From Microbacterium pseudoresistens (lineage in GTDB: Bacteria; Actinomycetota; Actinomycetes; Actinomycetales; Microbacteriaceae), in assembly GCF_013409745.1 (NCBI RefSeq), contig NZ_JACCBH010000001.1, forward strand, positions 1,302,001-1,366,000: a stretch of DNA of 64,000 nucleotides, written 5' to 3'. The position numbers and the translations under genes are program-made. Of the stretch, positions 7,754 to 18,426 are shown one piece after another (the stretch's first letter is position 1; the number at the start of each line of letters is the position of its first letter). A model generated the notes under the pieces. The model ran no database searches and had not been told where the DNA came from. It saw nothing but the letters and a program-made list of their open reading frames with translations.

Positions 7754-8344
7754 TCAGGCCGGCGGCAGGCGTAGCACGGGCCCGGCCTCGCCGATGGAAA
7801 GGTCGTCGACGGTGCGGAGCGTGCGGGCGATCTCATCGACCGAGCCGATGACGGTACCGAAGCGCTCGCGATCCGCGCACACCGCCTGCAGCGTGATGAG
7901 GTGCGTGCCGGTGTCCCATGTGTACGTGGCGAACGGCGGCGAGGCGGGGGCCTCGGGAATCGGCACGACGAGCTTCTCGCCGGCACCGAGGTAGGGGTTT
8001 CGGAACTCCTCGGTGTCGTCGTACTCGATGGGCATCATGGCGCGCGCCGTGCGCAGCTGCGGGGTGAGCTCCTGCGCGGTCGCCATCGCGACGATGAGCT
8101 CGGGCTCGTCCTTCCACGTCCATACGAGCACGCGGCCGTCAGCCTTGCGCATGAGGAACGGTGCTGCCTGGCTCATCATCCATGCCGCCGCTCCCGACCC
8201 CTGCCGGGGTGCGGCACCCATCGCGCCGGTCGCCTGGCCCAGCAGCATCCGGATGGCGGCCTTGCGATGACGGCGTCCCTTGAAACCCAGGGATCCGGTC
8301 ACGGGGATCCAGCGGGCGGGGTCGGCGTCAGCGGTCAGGCGCAT
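7754..8344 (-). CDS. Conserved hypothetical protein, about 196 residues
   Basis: I do not recognise a named family. The protein begins MRLTADADPARWIPVTGSLG. It has a segment rich in Gly/Ala/Met (~35-65) but no clear membrane span, then an alpha/beta body with LVWTWKDEPELIVAMATAQEL and FATYTWDTGTHLITLQAVCADRERF. The composition is that of a real cytosolic protein and the codon use matches its neighbours. It reads alone on the minus strand, divergent from the glycosyltransferase pair. No function is proposed. Confidence 0.6.
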   Translation of the reverse strand: MRLTADADPARWIPVTGSLGFKGRRHRKAAIRMLLGQATGAMGAAPRQGSGAAAWMMSQAAPFLMRKADGRVLVWTWKDEPELIVAMATAQELTPQLRTARAMMPIEYDDTEEFRNPYLGAGEKLVVPIPEAPASPPFATYTWDTGTHLITLQAVCADRERFGTVIGSVDEIARTLRTVDDLSIGEAGPVLRLPPA

Positions 8345-8497
8345 GCCACAACGGTAGAGCCTTCCACTGTGTTCGAGCTGGCACTGTGTTCGAGCCAGCG
8401 CTGATCAGGCTGGCCGACGCAGGCTCCTCGGGTAGAGTTGCTCGCGCCCGACCAGGCGATCTCTCCTTGCCCGCGGCCCCAGAATAGGCAGCAGAAC

Positions 8498-9718
8498 GTG
8501 ACCTCTCCCGGCGACAAACCCGCCCCGGCCGATCCCGCGACGCCGTCCGATCGCCCCCTGACGATCCTCATCGGATGCGATACCTTCTCGCCCGACATCA
8601 ACGGTGCGGCGCGTTTCGCCGAACGCCTCGCCGCGGGACTCGTGCAGCGCGGCCACGACGTCCACGTCGTCGCCCCCAACCAGCGCTACCGCAAAGCCGC
8701 CCCGCGCACCGAGGTCATCGAGGGCTCGCCGATGACGCTGCACCGGCTGCCGTCGGTGCGCTGGGCGCCGCACGACTGGCTCCGCTTCGTCTGGCCGTGG
8801 CGTTCGAAGCACTGGGCGCGCGTGGTGCTCGACCGCGTGCAGCCCGACGTGGTGCACATCCAGTCGCACATCGTCATCGGTCGGGGGCTTGCGCGCATCG
8901 CCCACCAGCGCGGCATCCCGGTCATCGCCACCAACCATGTGATGCCCGAGAACATCCTCGACCACACGACGATGCCGAAGTTCATCGACGACCTCGTCGT
9001 GAAGCTGGCCTGGGACGACGCCAAGCGCACCTTCGATCTCACCCGCGCCGTCACGACCCCTACACGCAAGGCCGCCGACTTCCTCGAGAGCACGATCGAC
9101 ATCGGCGAGGTGCACCCGGTCAGCTGCGGCATCGACGCCTCGCAGTACACGCCCGTGATCGGGCCGCGCGAGAAGAACCGGATCGTGTTCGTCGGCCGCC
9201 TCACGGCCGAGAAGCAGATCGAGGTCATCCTCTCGGCGATGACGAAGCTCGACCCGGCGCTGGATGCGAGCTTCGACATCGTCGGCGGCGGCGATCAGCG
9301 CAAGAGCCTCGAAGAGCTCACCGCGCAGCTGGGCCTCGCCGACCGCGTCACCTTCCACGGCCGCACCACCGACGAGCAGCTGCGTGCGCTGCTGTCGCGG
9401 GCGAGCGTGTTCGCGATCGCCTCGATCGCCGAATTGCAGTCCATCGCGACGATGGAGGCGATGGCCTCGGCGCTGCCAGTCGTCGCCGCCGACGCCGTGG
9501 CGCTGCCGCACCTCGTGCACGACGGCGAGAACGGCTACCTCTTCACGCCGGGCGACGCCGACGACCTCGCTGCCAAGCTGACCGCCGTGCTCACCGCGTC
9601 TCCTGCGGAGTACGAACGGCTGCAGCGCGCATCCCTCGACGGCGTGGCCGTGCACGACATCACCCGCACGCTCGACACCTTCGAGGCGCTGTACCGCGGC
9701 GAACCGCTGCCGGAGTGA
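8498..9718 (+). CDS. GT4-family glycosyltransferase
   Basis: A GT-B fold, retaining glycosyltransferase of family 4, about 406 residues from GTG 8498. The N-terminal Rossmann half starts LTILIGCDTFSPDINGAARFAERLAAGL (~16-43). The donor-binding half carries RIVFVGRLTAEKQIEVILSA and the E-x7-E motif (ELQSIATME) near residue ~315. I prefer GTG 8498 to an upstream ATG at 8438 because the extra 20 residues are low-complexity and GT4 proteins start close to this first strand. It is followed at once by a second GT4 gene, so the two probably act on the same glycolipid or polysaccharide, such as a mannosyl/glucosyl diacylglycerol. The donor sugar is not determined by sequence. Confidence 0.85.
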   Translation: MTSPGDKPAPADPATPSDRPLTILIGCDTFSPDINGAARFAERLAAGLVQRGHDVHVVAPNQRYRKAAPRTEVIEGSPMTLHRLPSVRWAPHDWLRFVWPWRSKHWARVVLDRVQPDVVHIQSHIVIGRGLARIAHQRGIPVIATNHVMPENILDHTTMPKFIDDLVVKLAWDDAKRTFDLTRAVTTPTRKAADFLESTIDIGEVHPVSCGIDASQYTPVIGPREKNRIVFVGRLTAEKQIEVILSAMTKLDPALDASFDIVGGGDQRKSLEELTAQLGLADRVTFHGRTTDEQLRALLSRASVFAIASIAELQSIATMEAMASALPVVAADAVALPHLVHDGENGYLFTPGDADDLAAKLTAVLTASPAEYERLQRASLDGVAVHDITRTLDTFEALYRGEPLPE

Positions 9719-9726
9719 CGAGGCGC

Positions 9727-10974
9727 ATGCACGTCGTCTTCTTCGCAGACCAGCACCTCGAATCGCTCGGCGGCGCGCAGGTCTCGATGCGGCTGCAGCG
9801 CCGCTATCTGGAGCGCGCGGGCCACACGGTCACCGTCGTCGCCCCCCGGATGCACGGCGAGCGCGCCGCGGAGGTCCGCAGCGATCCCGGCTACCTGGAC
9901 CTGCCCTCGATCCCGATCACGCTCGACCGCGAGTACGCGATGAGCTGGCCGGGGCGCCGCACCGACCGCTTCCTCGACCGGGCGATGGCCGATCGCCCCC
10001 GCGCGGATCTCGTGCACGTGCAGGCCGACTTCTGGGGCGCCTTCATCGGGCACCGCTTCGCGCATCGCCACGGCATCCCCGCCGTGCACACCATGCACAA
10101 CCGGGTGGATGTGGGCCTCGCCGCCGTCACGCCGCTGCACCGGCCCGTGCTCGCCCTGCTGAACCTGTGGCGGCGCTGGGTGCTGCGCGGGATCGGCGCG
10201 TTCGGCGCGGATGCGCAGCCGGGTGGCTTCGACGGCTGGGCGTATCTGCGCGGCATCGCGGGGGAGTCCCTCGCCGTCACCGCCCCCTCGTCGCACTTCG
10301 CCCGCAGGCTGGAGGAGCACGACGTGTTCGATCCCGTCGACGTCGTCTGGAACGGGATCGACGACGACATCCGCGCCGAGGTGCTCGAGATCGTGCCCGC
10401 GCAGCGCCGGCCGGGGAGGCCGCGCTTCATCTGGCTCGGCCGGATGAGCCCCGAGAAGCGTCTGCTGCCGTTCCTCGAGGCGGTCGTGCGTTCCGACATC
10501 GACGCCGAGATCGAGATCGTCGGCGGCGGAGGGCAGCGCCGGGCGGCCGAGCGCATCGCGGCGAAGGCCCGGCGCCCGCACATCCGCTTCGCCGGCCGGC
10601 TTGGCTACGCCGAAGTGCTCGCGCGCATCGCCGAGGCGGATGCCGTGGTGCAGACCTCGATCGGCTTCGAGACGCAGGGGATGACGCCGTTCGAGGCGGC
10701 CACCCTCGGCACGCCGTCGGTCGTGTGCGACCCCGACATCGCCGCCGAGCTCCGCGGTGGGCGGTGGACGGTGCCGGCGGCAGAGGCCTCCGAGCCCGCG
10801 CGCATCGTCGCGCTCGCGGCGACCCTGCGCGGTGCGGCCGACGACATCGCGGCGGGAGAGGCGCCCGTGCCCGACGCCGAGGTGGCCGCGCTGTTTCGCC
10901 AGTCCTCGCGCACGGCGGCGATGATCGCCGTGTACGAGCGCGTGCTCACGGGCGAAGGACTACGCTCTGCATGA
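9727..10974 (+). CDS. GT4-family glycosyltransferase, second of pair
   Basis: A 415-residue GT4 enzyme starting MHVVFFADQHLESLGGAQ. It carries the acceptor-half glycine loop (LGGAQVSM), the donor-half strand PRFIWLGRMSPEKRLLPFLEA (~235-255) and the E-x7-E motif ETQGMTPFE (~317). A GTG at 9715, overlapping the stop of the upstream gene, is an alternative start. The close spacing shows an operon with the first glycosyltransferase. HNRVD and the surrounding His-rich stretch are typical of mannosyl/glucosyl transferases of this clade. It ends convergent with a membrane-protein gene. The acceptor is unknown. Confidence 0.85.
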   Translation: MHVVFFADQHLESLGGAQVSMRLQRRYLERAGHTVTVVAPRMHGERAAEVRSDPGYLDLPSIPITLDREYAMSWPGRRTDRFLDRAMADRPRADLVHVQADFWGAFIGHRFAHRHGIPAVHTMHNRVDVGLAAVTPLHRPVLALLNLWRRWVLRGIGAFGADAQPGGFDGWAYLRGIAGESLAVTAPSSHFARRLEEHDVFDPVDVVWNGIDDDIRAEVLEIVPAQRRPGRPRFIWLGRMSPEKRLLPFLEAVVRSDIDAEIEIVGGGGQRRAAERIAAKARRPHIRFAGRLGYAEVLARIAEADAVVQTSIGFETQGMTPFEAATLGTPSVVCDPDIAAELRGGRWTVPAAEASEPARIVALAATLRGAADDIAAGEAPVPDAEVAALFRQSSRTAAMIAVYERVLTGEGLRSA

Positions 10975-11004
10975 GGTCTCTCGGCCCCGCTCAGCGGAGC
11001 TCGC

Positions 11005-11541
11005 TCAGAAGAAGAGGCCCTGGAACAGCCAGAGTGCCTGGTTGACGATGATGCTGAGCAGCCCTGCGCCGCCGATGCCGATCGCGATGCCGGCGAACAG
11101 CTTGCCGCCGGTGCGTCGCGCGGCGATCAGGCCGAGCACGAACGCGGCCACGTAGCCGATGAAGCTCAGCACGTTCTGCACCATGAACACCACTTCGTAC
11201 ACGCCGAAGCCGGCGGTCGAGATGAGCATGCGCGCGATGAGGGAGAGCACCAATCCCAGCGCCAGCGTGGCGATTGCGATGATCGCGGCGGTGCGCGCCA
11301 GGCCGGCGCCGTCTCCGGTGTTCGCCGTGCGGGGCGTGACTCCGTAGGGGGCGGGCGACCCGAAGGGCGCTGCCGGTGCCGACGGTGATGCGCTCGACGC
11401 CGCCGATGGATACCCGGACGGTGTCGCGGCCGGCGCGGCCGGTGCGCTCGGTGGTGCCGTGGGCGCGGACGGAACGTCGTGGCCGCCCGTGGGCGTGCTC
11501 GGTGGCGAGGATTCGGGCGCGGGATGCTGGGGGTCGCTCAT
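11005..11541 (-). CDS. Membrane protein with Pro/Ala/Ser-rich cytosolic tail
   Basis: About 178 residues from ATG 11541. Residues 1-80 are a disordered Pro/Ala/Ser/Gly-rich tail. About four hydrophobic segments follow (LARTAAIIAIATLALGLVLSLIA, VFMVQNVLSFIGYVAAFVLGLIAA, FAGIAIGIGGAGLLSIIV). This resembles small DUF4190-like actinobacterial membrane proteins. An upstream ATG at 11568 would add nine residues and lacks a better ribosome site. No function can be assigned. Confidence 0.6.
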   Translation of the reverse strand: MSDPQHPAPESSPPSTPTGGHDVPSAPTAPPSAPAAPAATPSGYPSAASSASPSAPAAPFGSPAPYGVTPRTANTGDGAGLARTAAIIAIATLALGLVLSLIARMLISTAGFGVYEVVFMVQNVLSFIGYVAAFVLGLIAARRTGGKLFAGIAIGIGGAGLLSIIVNQALWLFQGLFF

Positions 11542-11625
11542 GCCGACGAGCATAGGGTGCGCGGTCACGATTTGTCAGGGTGGGGTTGCCAGGGGGCGTT
11601 GCAGGGCGATCGTCGGATGCGCCGC

Positions 11626-12318
11626 TCAGCCCCAGTGGCCGGGTGCGGCCAGGGTGTGGTCGCGCACCGTCACGCCGTCGTGGCCGACCGCGGCGACGCA
11701 GAACAGCAGCGACTGGGTCGGGTATCCGTGCGGTCGGTTGTCGCGGATGATCGCGGCGTCGTCCTCGGGATCCAGTGCGGCGGTGGCGGCGAGCAGGTCG
11801 ACCCAGGCGCGCGCCCACTCCTCGTTGCGTGCGGGAGCCGCGCGGAACTCCGGCAGCCACCGGGCGATGCGCGCCGTGGCCGGATCGTCGAGGTCGTCGT
11901 GCGCGATCATGTGCACGCCCGGGGTCACGGGCGTCTCCCGCAGCACGGTGCCGTTCCACGAGAGCACGCGCGCGGCATCCGGCCCGACCTCCAGCAGGTT
12001 GAACCCGTGCATGCGCAGCGGTGCGACGGGAGAGCGCCCGACGACGGATTCCAGAGCGAGGCTGCCTCGGCTCTGCACCTGATCTTCGGGGAGGTCGAGC
12101 TCGTCGGCACGATTGAGCAGCACAGCGAGGCGATGGCGCGAAGGATCGGCGGCGAGCCAGGCGCCTCCGGCACGGCGATCCCGGATGCCGACGACACCCG
12201 GATACTCCTCCGGCCACCAGGCGCCCAGCGCGTCCCATGCCCGCTGCGGGTCTTCGTCGCGCACGGCGAGGAGGCGGGAGCCTCCGGGCTCTGCGACATC
12301 GATCACGACCGTGCACAC
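11626..12318 (-). CDS. NRDE/TANGO2-family protein
   Basis: A 230-residue protein beginning at GTG 12318 with (M)CTVVIDVAEPGGSRLLAVRDED. The conserved N-terminal Cys after the initiator and the RDE-like motif (VRDED) are hallmarks of the NRDE/TANGO2 family. Further family features are the GIRDRRAGGAWLAADPS segment and a C-terminal YPTQSLLFCVAAVG. The biochemical role of the family is not firmly established; haem trafficking and lipid roles have been proposed for relatives. It diverges from coaBC across about 50 bases. The GTG start is chosen because the Cys must be residue 2. Confidence 0.8.
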   Translation of the reverse strand: MCTVVIDVAEPGGSRLLAVRDEDPQRAWDALGAWWPEEYPGVVGIRDRRAGGAWLAADPSRHRLAVLLNRADELDLPEDQVQSRGSLALESVVGRSPVAPLRMHGFNLLEVGPDAARVLSWNGTVLRETPVTPGVHMIAHDDLDDPATARIARWLPEFRAAPARNEEWARAWVDLLAATAALDPEDDAAIIRDNRPHGYPTQSLLFCVAAVGHDGVTVRDHTLAAPGHWG

Positions 12319-12369
12319 GCGGCTCAGTCTATGGCGGCGCGCGTCGGCGGCGTCGGGCAGAATCGAAGC

Positions 12370-13578
12370 GTGGACATCGTCGTGGGAGTCACCGGAGGAA
12401 TCGCCGCATACAAGGCCGTTCAGGTCGTGCGCCTGCTCGTGAAGGCGGGGCACGAGGTCACCGTCGTTCCCACGCCCGACGCCCTGCGCTTCGTCGGCGC
12501 CCCCACGTGGGAGGCTGTGAGCCGTCACCCCGTCACCACGAGCGTGCACGACGACGTCGCCCGGGTGCGCCACGTCGCCCTCGGGCAGGGCGCCGATCTC
12601 GTCGTGATCGCCCCCGCCACGGCCAACACGATCGCGCGGATGGCGGCGGGCATCGCCGACAACCTCCTCGGCACCACGCTGCTCGCCACCGAGGCGCCCG
12701 TCGTGATCGCGCCCGCCATGCACGCCGAGATGTGGCGGCATCCGGCCACGCAGGCCAACATCCGCACGCTCGTCGAGCGCGGTGTGCGCCTGGTCGGCCC
12801 CGCCGCCGGCGAGCTGGCCGGCGGCGACAGCGGACCGGGGCGGATGAGCGAGCCCGAGGAGATTGTCGACGACGCGCTGCGCGCCGTCGCCCCCCGGGAT
12901 CTCGCGGGGATGCGCGTCGCCGTCTCGGCCGGCGGCACCCGCGAGCCCATCGATCCGGTGCGCTTCCTCGGCAACCGCTCCAGCGGCCGTCAGGGCGCAG
13001 CGCTCGCTGCGGAGGCCGCTGCCCGCGGCGCGCAGGTGATCCTCGTGGCCGCCAACGTCTCCGCCGACGTCCTCGCCGGCGCCCGGCATCCGAATGTCGA
13101 GGTGCGTCCCGTCGCCACGGCGGCTGAGCTGGGCGATGCGATGCGGGAGGCCGCCGCATCCGCCGATGTCGTCATCATGGCCGCCGCGGTCGCCGACTAC
13201 CGCCCGAAGACTGCTGCCGACCAGAAGCTCACGAAAGAAGACGGCGTGCTCGAGCGCATCGAGCTCGTGGAGAACGAGGACATCGTCGCGGGGCTCGCCG
13301 CTTCCCGGCCCGAGGGCCAGACCGTCGTCTCCTTCGCGGCCGAGACGAACGCCGATGCCTCGGCCCGCCGCGAGCGCGCCGCACGCAAGCGCGAGCGCAA
13401 GGGTGTCGACCTGCTCGTCGTGAACCGCGCGGATGCCGAGCACGGGTTCGAGAAGGCCGACAACGCGGTCGAGATCATCGGCGAAGGCGGGGCGGTCGCC
13501 GCATCCGCCGAGGGATCCAAGCGGGAGGTCGCACGCGCGATCTGGGATGCCGTGACCGTGCGCCGCACCCCACGCTGA
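12370..13578 (+). CDS. coaBC: Bifunctional phosphopantothenoylcysteine decarboxylase / phosphopantothenate-cysteine ligase
   Basis: A 402-residue CoaBC (Dfp) protein that carries out two steps of coenzyme A synthesis in the cytoplasm. The N-terminal flavoprotein CoaC domain has VVGVTGGIAAYKAVQVVRLL (~4-23), ATANTIARMAAGIADNLL and the PAMHAEMW motif (~115-122). The C-terminal CoaB domain starts near 180 with VAVSAGGTREPIDPVRFLGN and has AAVADYRPK (~273-281) and NEDIVAGLA. Length fits the fused bacterial enzyme. The GTG at 12370 starts directly at the first strand. Supply of CoA matters for the CoA-ester island downstream, but there is no regulatory link visible. Confidence 0.93.
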   Translation: MDIVVGVTGGIAAYKAVQVVRLLVKAGHEVTVVPTPDALRFVGAPTWEAVSRHPVTTSVHDDVARVRHVALGQGADLVVIAPATANTIARMAAGIADNLLGTTLLATEAPVVIAPAMHAEMWRHPATQANIRTLVERGVRLVGPAAGELAGGDSGPGRMSEPEEIVDDALRAVAPRDLAGMRVAVSAGGTREPIDPVRFLGNRSSGRQGAALAAEAAARGAQVILVAANVSADVLAGARHPNVEVRPVATAAELGDAMREAAASADVVIMAAAVADYRPKTAADQKLTKEDGVLERIELVENEDIVAGLAASRPEGQTVVSFAAETNADASARRERAARKRERKGVDLLVVNRADAEHGFEKADNAVEIIGEGGAVAASAEGSKREVARAIWDAVTVRRTPR

Positions 13579-13633
13579 CCGCTTTCATGACTCCCGATCC
13601 GGCAGGTCTTGCCCTGGTCAGAGCGACTTGGTA

Positions 13634-13658
13634 AAGTTGAGTCAACAACACTCAACTT
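13634..13658. promoter_or_regulatory. HAIR element (HspR operator) upstream of clpB
   Basis: AAGTTGAGT (13634-13642), a 7-base spacer and ACTCAACTT (13650-13658) form a perfect inverted repeat. It matches the HAIR consensus CTTGAGT-N7-ACTCAAG except for the outermost base of each arm. HspR binds this element and represses chaperone genes such as dnaK and clpB in actinobacteria. It sits 30 bases before the clpB ATG, overlapping the expected promoter. Confidence 0.88.
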
Positions 13659-13687
13659 TGTAAGGGAGCCCGTCCAGGAGGACACAG

Positions 13688-15858
<2,171 letters not shown>

Positions 15859-15874
<16 letters not shown>

Positions 15875-16614
15875 GCGGCGTTGCGCGTCGGGGTGAGCAC
15901 GAGCTCGTTCACGCACGTCTCCGCGGGCGAGGTGGCGACGAAACGCACGGCGCGGGCCACGGCATCCGGAGACAGCATCCGCGCCCGCTGCGCGGAGGTG
16001 ACCTCCGAGGGGCGCTGAGCGAGGAAGTCGGTGTCGACGTCGCCGGGGCACAGGTGGCAGGCGCGGATGCCGTCTCGCCCGAGCTGGGCGTTGACGGTCT
16101 CCGCGATGACGCCCAGCGCGGACTTGCTGGCCGCGTAGGCGACGCCCGCGCCGGGGGAGTGCCGCCACGCGGCCCACGACGACACGAGCACGAACTGGCC
16201 GGCGCCCTGGGTGCGCATGGCCGGGATCAGCTCATGCACGGCGGCGGCGATGCTGACGAGGTTGACGTCGACGATCTCGGTGAACCGTGCCATGTCCAGC
16301 TCCGGCCAGAAGCGCCGTGGTGTGTTCGTGCCCGCGGCGAGCACCGCGGTGGTGATCGGGCCGAGCCCGTCGTTCACCCGCGCGATGGTCTCGCTCTGCT
16401 GCGACGCGACGCTGATGTCGGCCGGGAACGCCATCGCCGCGCCACCGCGGTCGCGGATCTCGGCGACGAGCCGATCGAGCGCATCGGCGCGTCGGGCCGT
16501 CGCGGCCACGGTGAACCCGGCGTCGGCCAGGGCGAGGGCGCTTGCGCGTCCGATCCCGGATGATGCACCGGTGACCCAGGCGATGCCGCGGCGTCCTTCC
16601 TCGCGTTCGATCAT
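15859..16614 (-). CDS. Short-chain dehydrogenase/reductase in the sugar-transport operon
   Basis: A 251-residue classical SDR. It has the NAD(P)-binding TGASSGIG (~15-22), a serine in VLVSSWAAW and the catalytic YAASK (~157-161). The start ATG 16614 overlaps the stop of the upstream permease (ATGA), so it is translated as the last gene of the binding-protein/permease/permease operon. That context suggests oxidation or reduction of the imported sugar or polyol. An insertion after the SDR active site ([15 protein letters not shown]) is typical of the family. The substrate cannot be told from the sequence. Confidence 0.88.
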
Positions 16615-17450
16615 CCCTTCACCGCCCCGCCGGCCAGGCCCTGCACGATGTTGCGCTGCGCGAAGAGCCCCATGACCACCACGGGGATCGTCATGACGGT
16701 CGCGGCCGCGCAGATGGCTCCCCAGTTGATCTGCCCGTACGACATGAACTCGAAGACGGCGACGGGGAGGGTGCGCGTCGTGCGACCGGCCAGCACCACC
16801 GAGAACATGAAGTGGTTCCACGAGAAGATGAACGCGAGGATGGCCGCCGCCGCGATCCCGCCGCGCGTGATCGGAAGGATCACCTGCAGGAACGTGCGGA
16901 TCGCGCTGGCCCCGTCGACCCGGGCCGAGTCGATGATCTCCTGCGGCAGCTCCTCGAAGAAGCCGATCATCAGCCAGGTCACCATCGGCAGGGTGATCAG
17001 CAGGTGGGCGATGATCAGCGCGCGATAGGTGTCCACCCATCCGAGACCGCTGAAGATGATGAACAGCGGGATCAGGAATGTGACGCCCGGCGTGATGCGC
17101 GATGACAGGATGATCAGCGCGAGCTTGGGTGCCTGGTATCGCGCGATCGCGTATGCGGCGGGCAAGCCGAGCACGAGCGCGATCGCCACGGAGCCCAGAC
17201 CGACCAGCAGCGAGTTCATCGCGAACTGAGCGAAGTCGGTCTGCTGGAACACCTGGGCGTAGTTGTCGAGGGTCGGCGTGAAGAACCAGCGGAACGTCGA
17301 TGCGGTCAGGTCTTGCGGGGACTTCAGCGACGTCGTGATCATGTACCAGAACACGAACAGGAACGGGATCAGCACGACGGCGAGGAGCGCGTAGAAGACG
17401 ACTCCGCCGAGTGCTTTGCGTGTGTTGCGACGCGGGGATGCGGTGGTCAT
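16611..17450 (-). CDS. Carbohydrate ABC transporter permease (MalG/UgpE type)
   Basis: A 279-residue inner-membrane permease with six predicted helices. It carries the ABC permease EAA loop EIIDSARVDGASAIRTFLQVILPI (~188-211), which contacts the ATPase. Its start shares a base with the stop of the preceding permease (TGATG). The operon has two permeases and a binding protein but no ATPase, so it probably uses a shared MsmK/MalK-type ATPase encoded elsewhere, as is common for actinobacterial CUT1 importers. Confidence 0.92.
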   Translation of the reverse strand: MTTASPRRNTRKALGGVVFYALLAVVLIPFLFVFWYMITTSLKSPQDLTASTFRWFFTPTLDNYAQVFQQTDFAQFAMNSLLVGLGSVAIALVLGLPAAYAIARYQAPKLALIILSSRITPGVTFLIPLFIIFSGLGWVDTYRALIIAHLLITLPMVTWLMIGFFEELPQEIIDSARVDGASAIRTFLQVILPITRGGIAAAAILAFIFSWNHFMFSVVLAGRTTRTLPVAVFEFMSYGQINWGAICAAATVMTIPVVVMGLFAQRNIVQGLAGGAVKG

Positions 17451-18424
17451 CACGAGTCTTTCGGTCGGCGCAGGCGCAAGACGGACGAGGAGATGAGCAG
17501 CACGAGCAGGAAGAAGATGATCAGGAGCGCGGAGGCGTACCCGAGCTGCTGGTACTGGAAGGCGATGTTGTAGACGTAGATGTTCAGCGTCTCGGTCTCG
17601 AATCCCGGTCCGCCGTTGGTCATCACCAGGATGAGGTCGAATGTCTTCAGGGCCTCGATGAGGCGGAAGACGACGGCCACGACCACGATCGGGCGGACCA
17701 TGGGCAGAGTGACGTGCCAGAACCGCTGCCAGCCGTTGGCGCCGTCGAGCTGAGCGGCCTCGAAGGGGTCCTCGGGCAGGGCGGTGAGACCGGCCAGCGT
17801 GATGAGCGCGATCAGCGGCGCCCACTCCCAGGTATCGACGAGGCCGACGAGGAACAGGGCGAGCTGCGGATCGGCGAGCCAGTCGCTGGGCGGGAGGCCC
17901 ATCCTGGTGAGGATGTCGTTGAGCACGCCGAGCTGCGGGTGGAACATCAGGCGCCACACGAGAGCGACCGCCACCGGGGTGGCGATCATCGGCAGCAGCA
18001 CCACGCTGCGGATCAGCCCGCTGATGACGAAGCGGCGGTGCAGCAGCACGGCGATCGCGACGCCGATGACGGTCTGGGCCGCGACGGCACCGGCGGTCAG
18101 CGCCAGCGTGCGGAACGTGGCGCCCCAGAATCGCGGGTCATCCGTGAGCAGGCGGATGAAGTTGTCCAGGCCGATGAACTCCGGCGCCCTGGTCAATCCG
18201 CCGACCCAGTGGGTCAGCGAGAGGTAAATGGTGAACACCACGGGGAAGGCCATCGTCAGCACGATGAAGGCGACCGCCGGGGTGGTGAAGACGGCGAGGA
18301 CGTGCCGATCCATGAACGCCGACAGGCGGTGTCCGGGGGAACGGTGCCCGAGGGAGCGAGGGGTCGGGGGCACCCCGGCCGCACGCGAACGCGCGGCCGG
18401 GGTGGTGGTGGAACGCGCGTGCAT
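17450..18424 (-). CDS. Carbohydrate ABC transporter permease (MalF/UgpA type)
   Basis: A 324-residue permease with a Ser/Arg/Pro-rich cytosolic N-terminus (~1-35) and about six helices. The EAA loop is DPFEAAQLDGANGWQRFWHVTLPMV (~222-246). CUT1 family features include FTIYLSLTHW near the first helix and TNGGPGFETETLNIYVYN near the C-terminus. It follows the binding-protein gene by two bases and overlaps the next permease. Confidence 0.92.
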   Translation of the reverse strand: MHARSTTTPAARSRAAGVPPTPRSLGHRSPGHRLSAFMDRHVLAVFTTPAVAFIVLTMAFPVVFTIYLSLTHWVGGLTRAPEFIGLDNFIRLLTDDPRFWGATFRTLALTAGAVAAQTVIGVAIAVLLHRRFVISGLIRSVVLLPMIATPVAVALVWRLMFHPQLGVLNDILTRMGLPPSDWLADPQLALFLVGLVDTWEWAPLIALITLAGLTALPEDPFEAAQLDGANGWQRFWHVTLPMVRPIVVVAVVFRLIEALKTFDLILVMTNGGPGFETETLNIYVYNIAFQYQQLGYASALLIIFFLLVLLISSSVLRLRRPKDS

Positions 18425-18426
18425 CG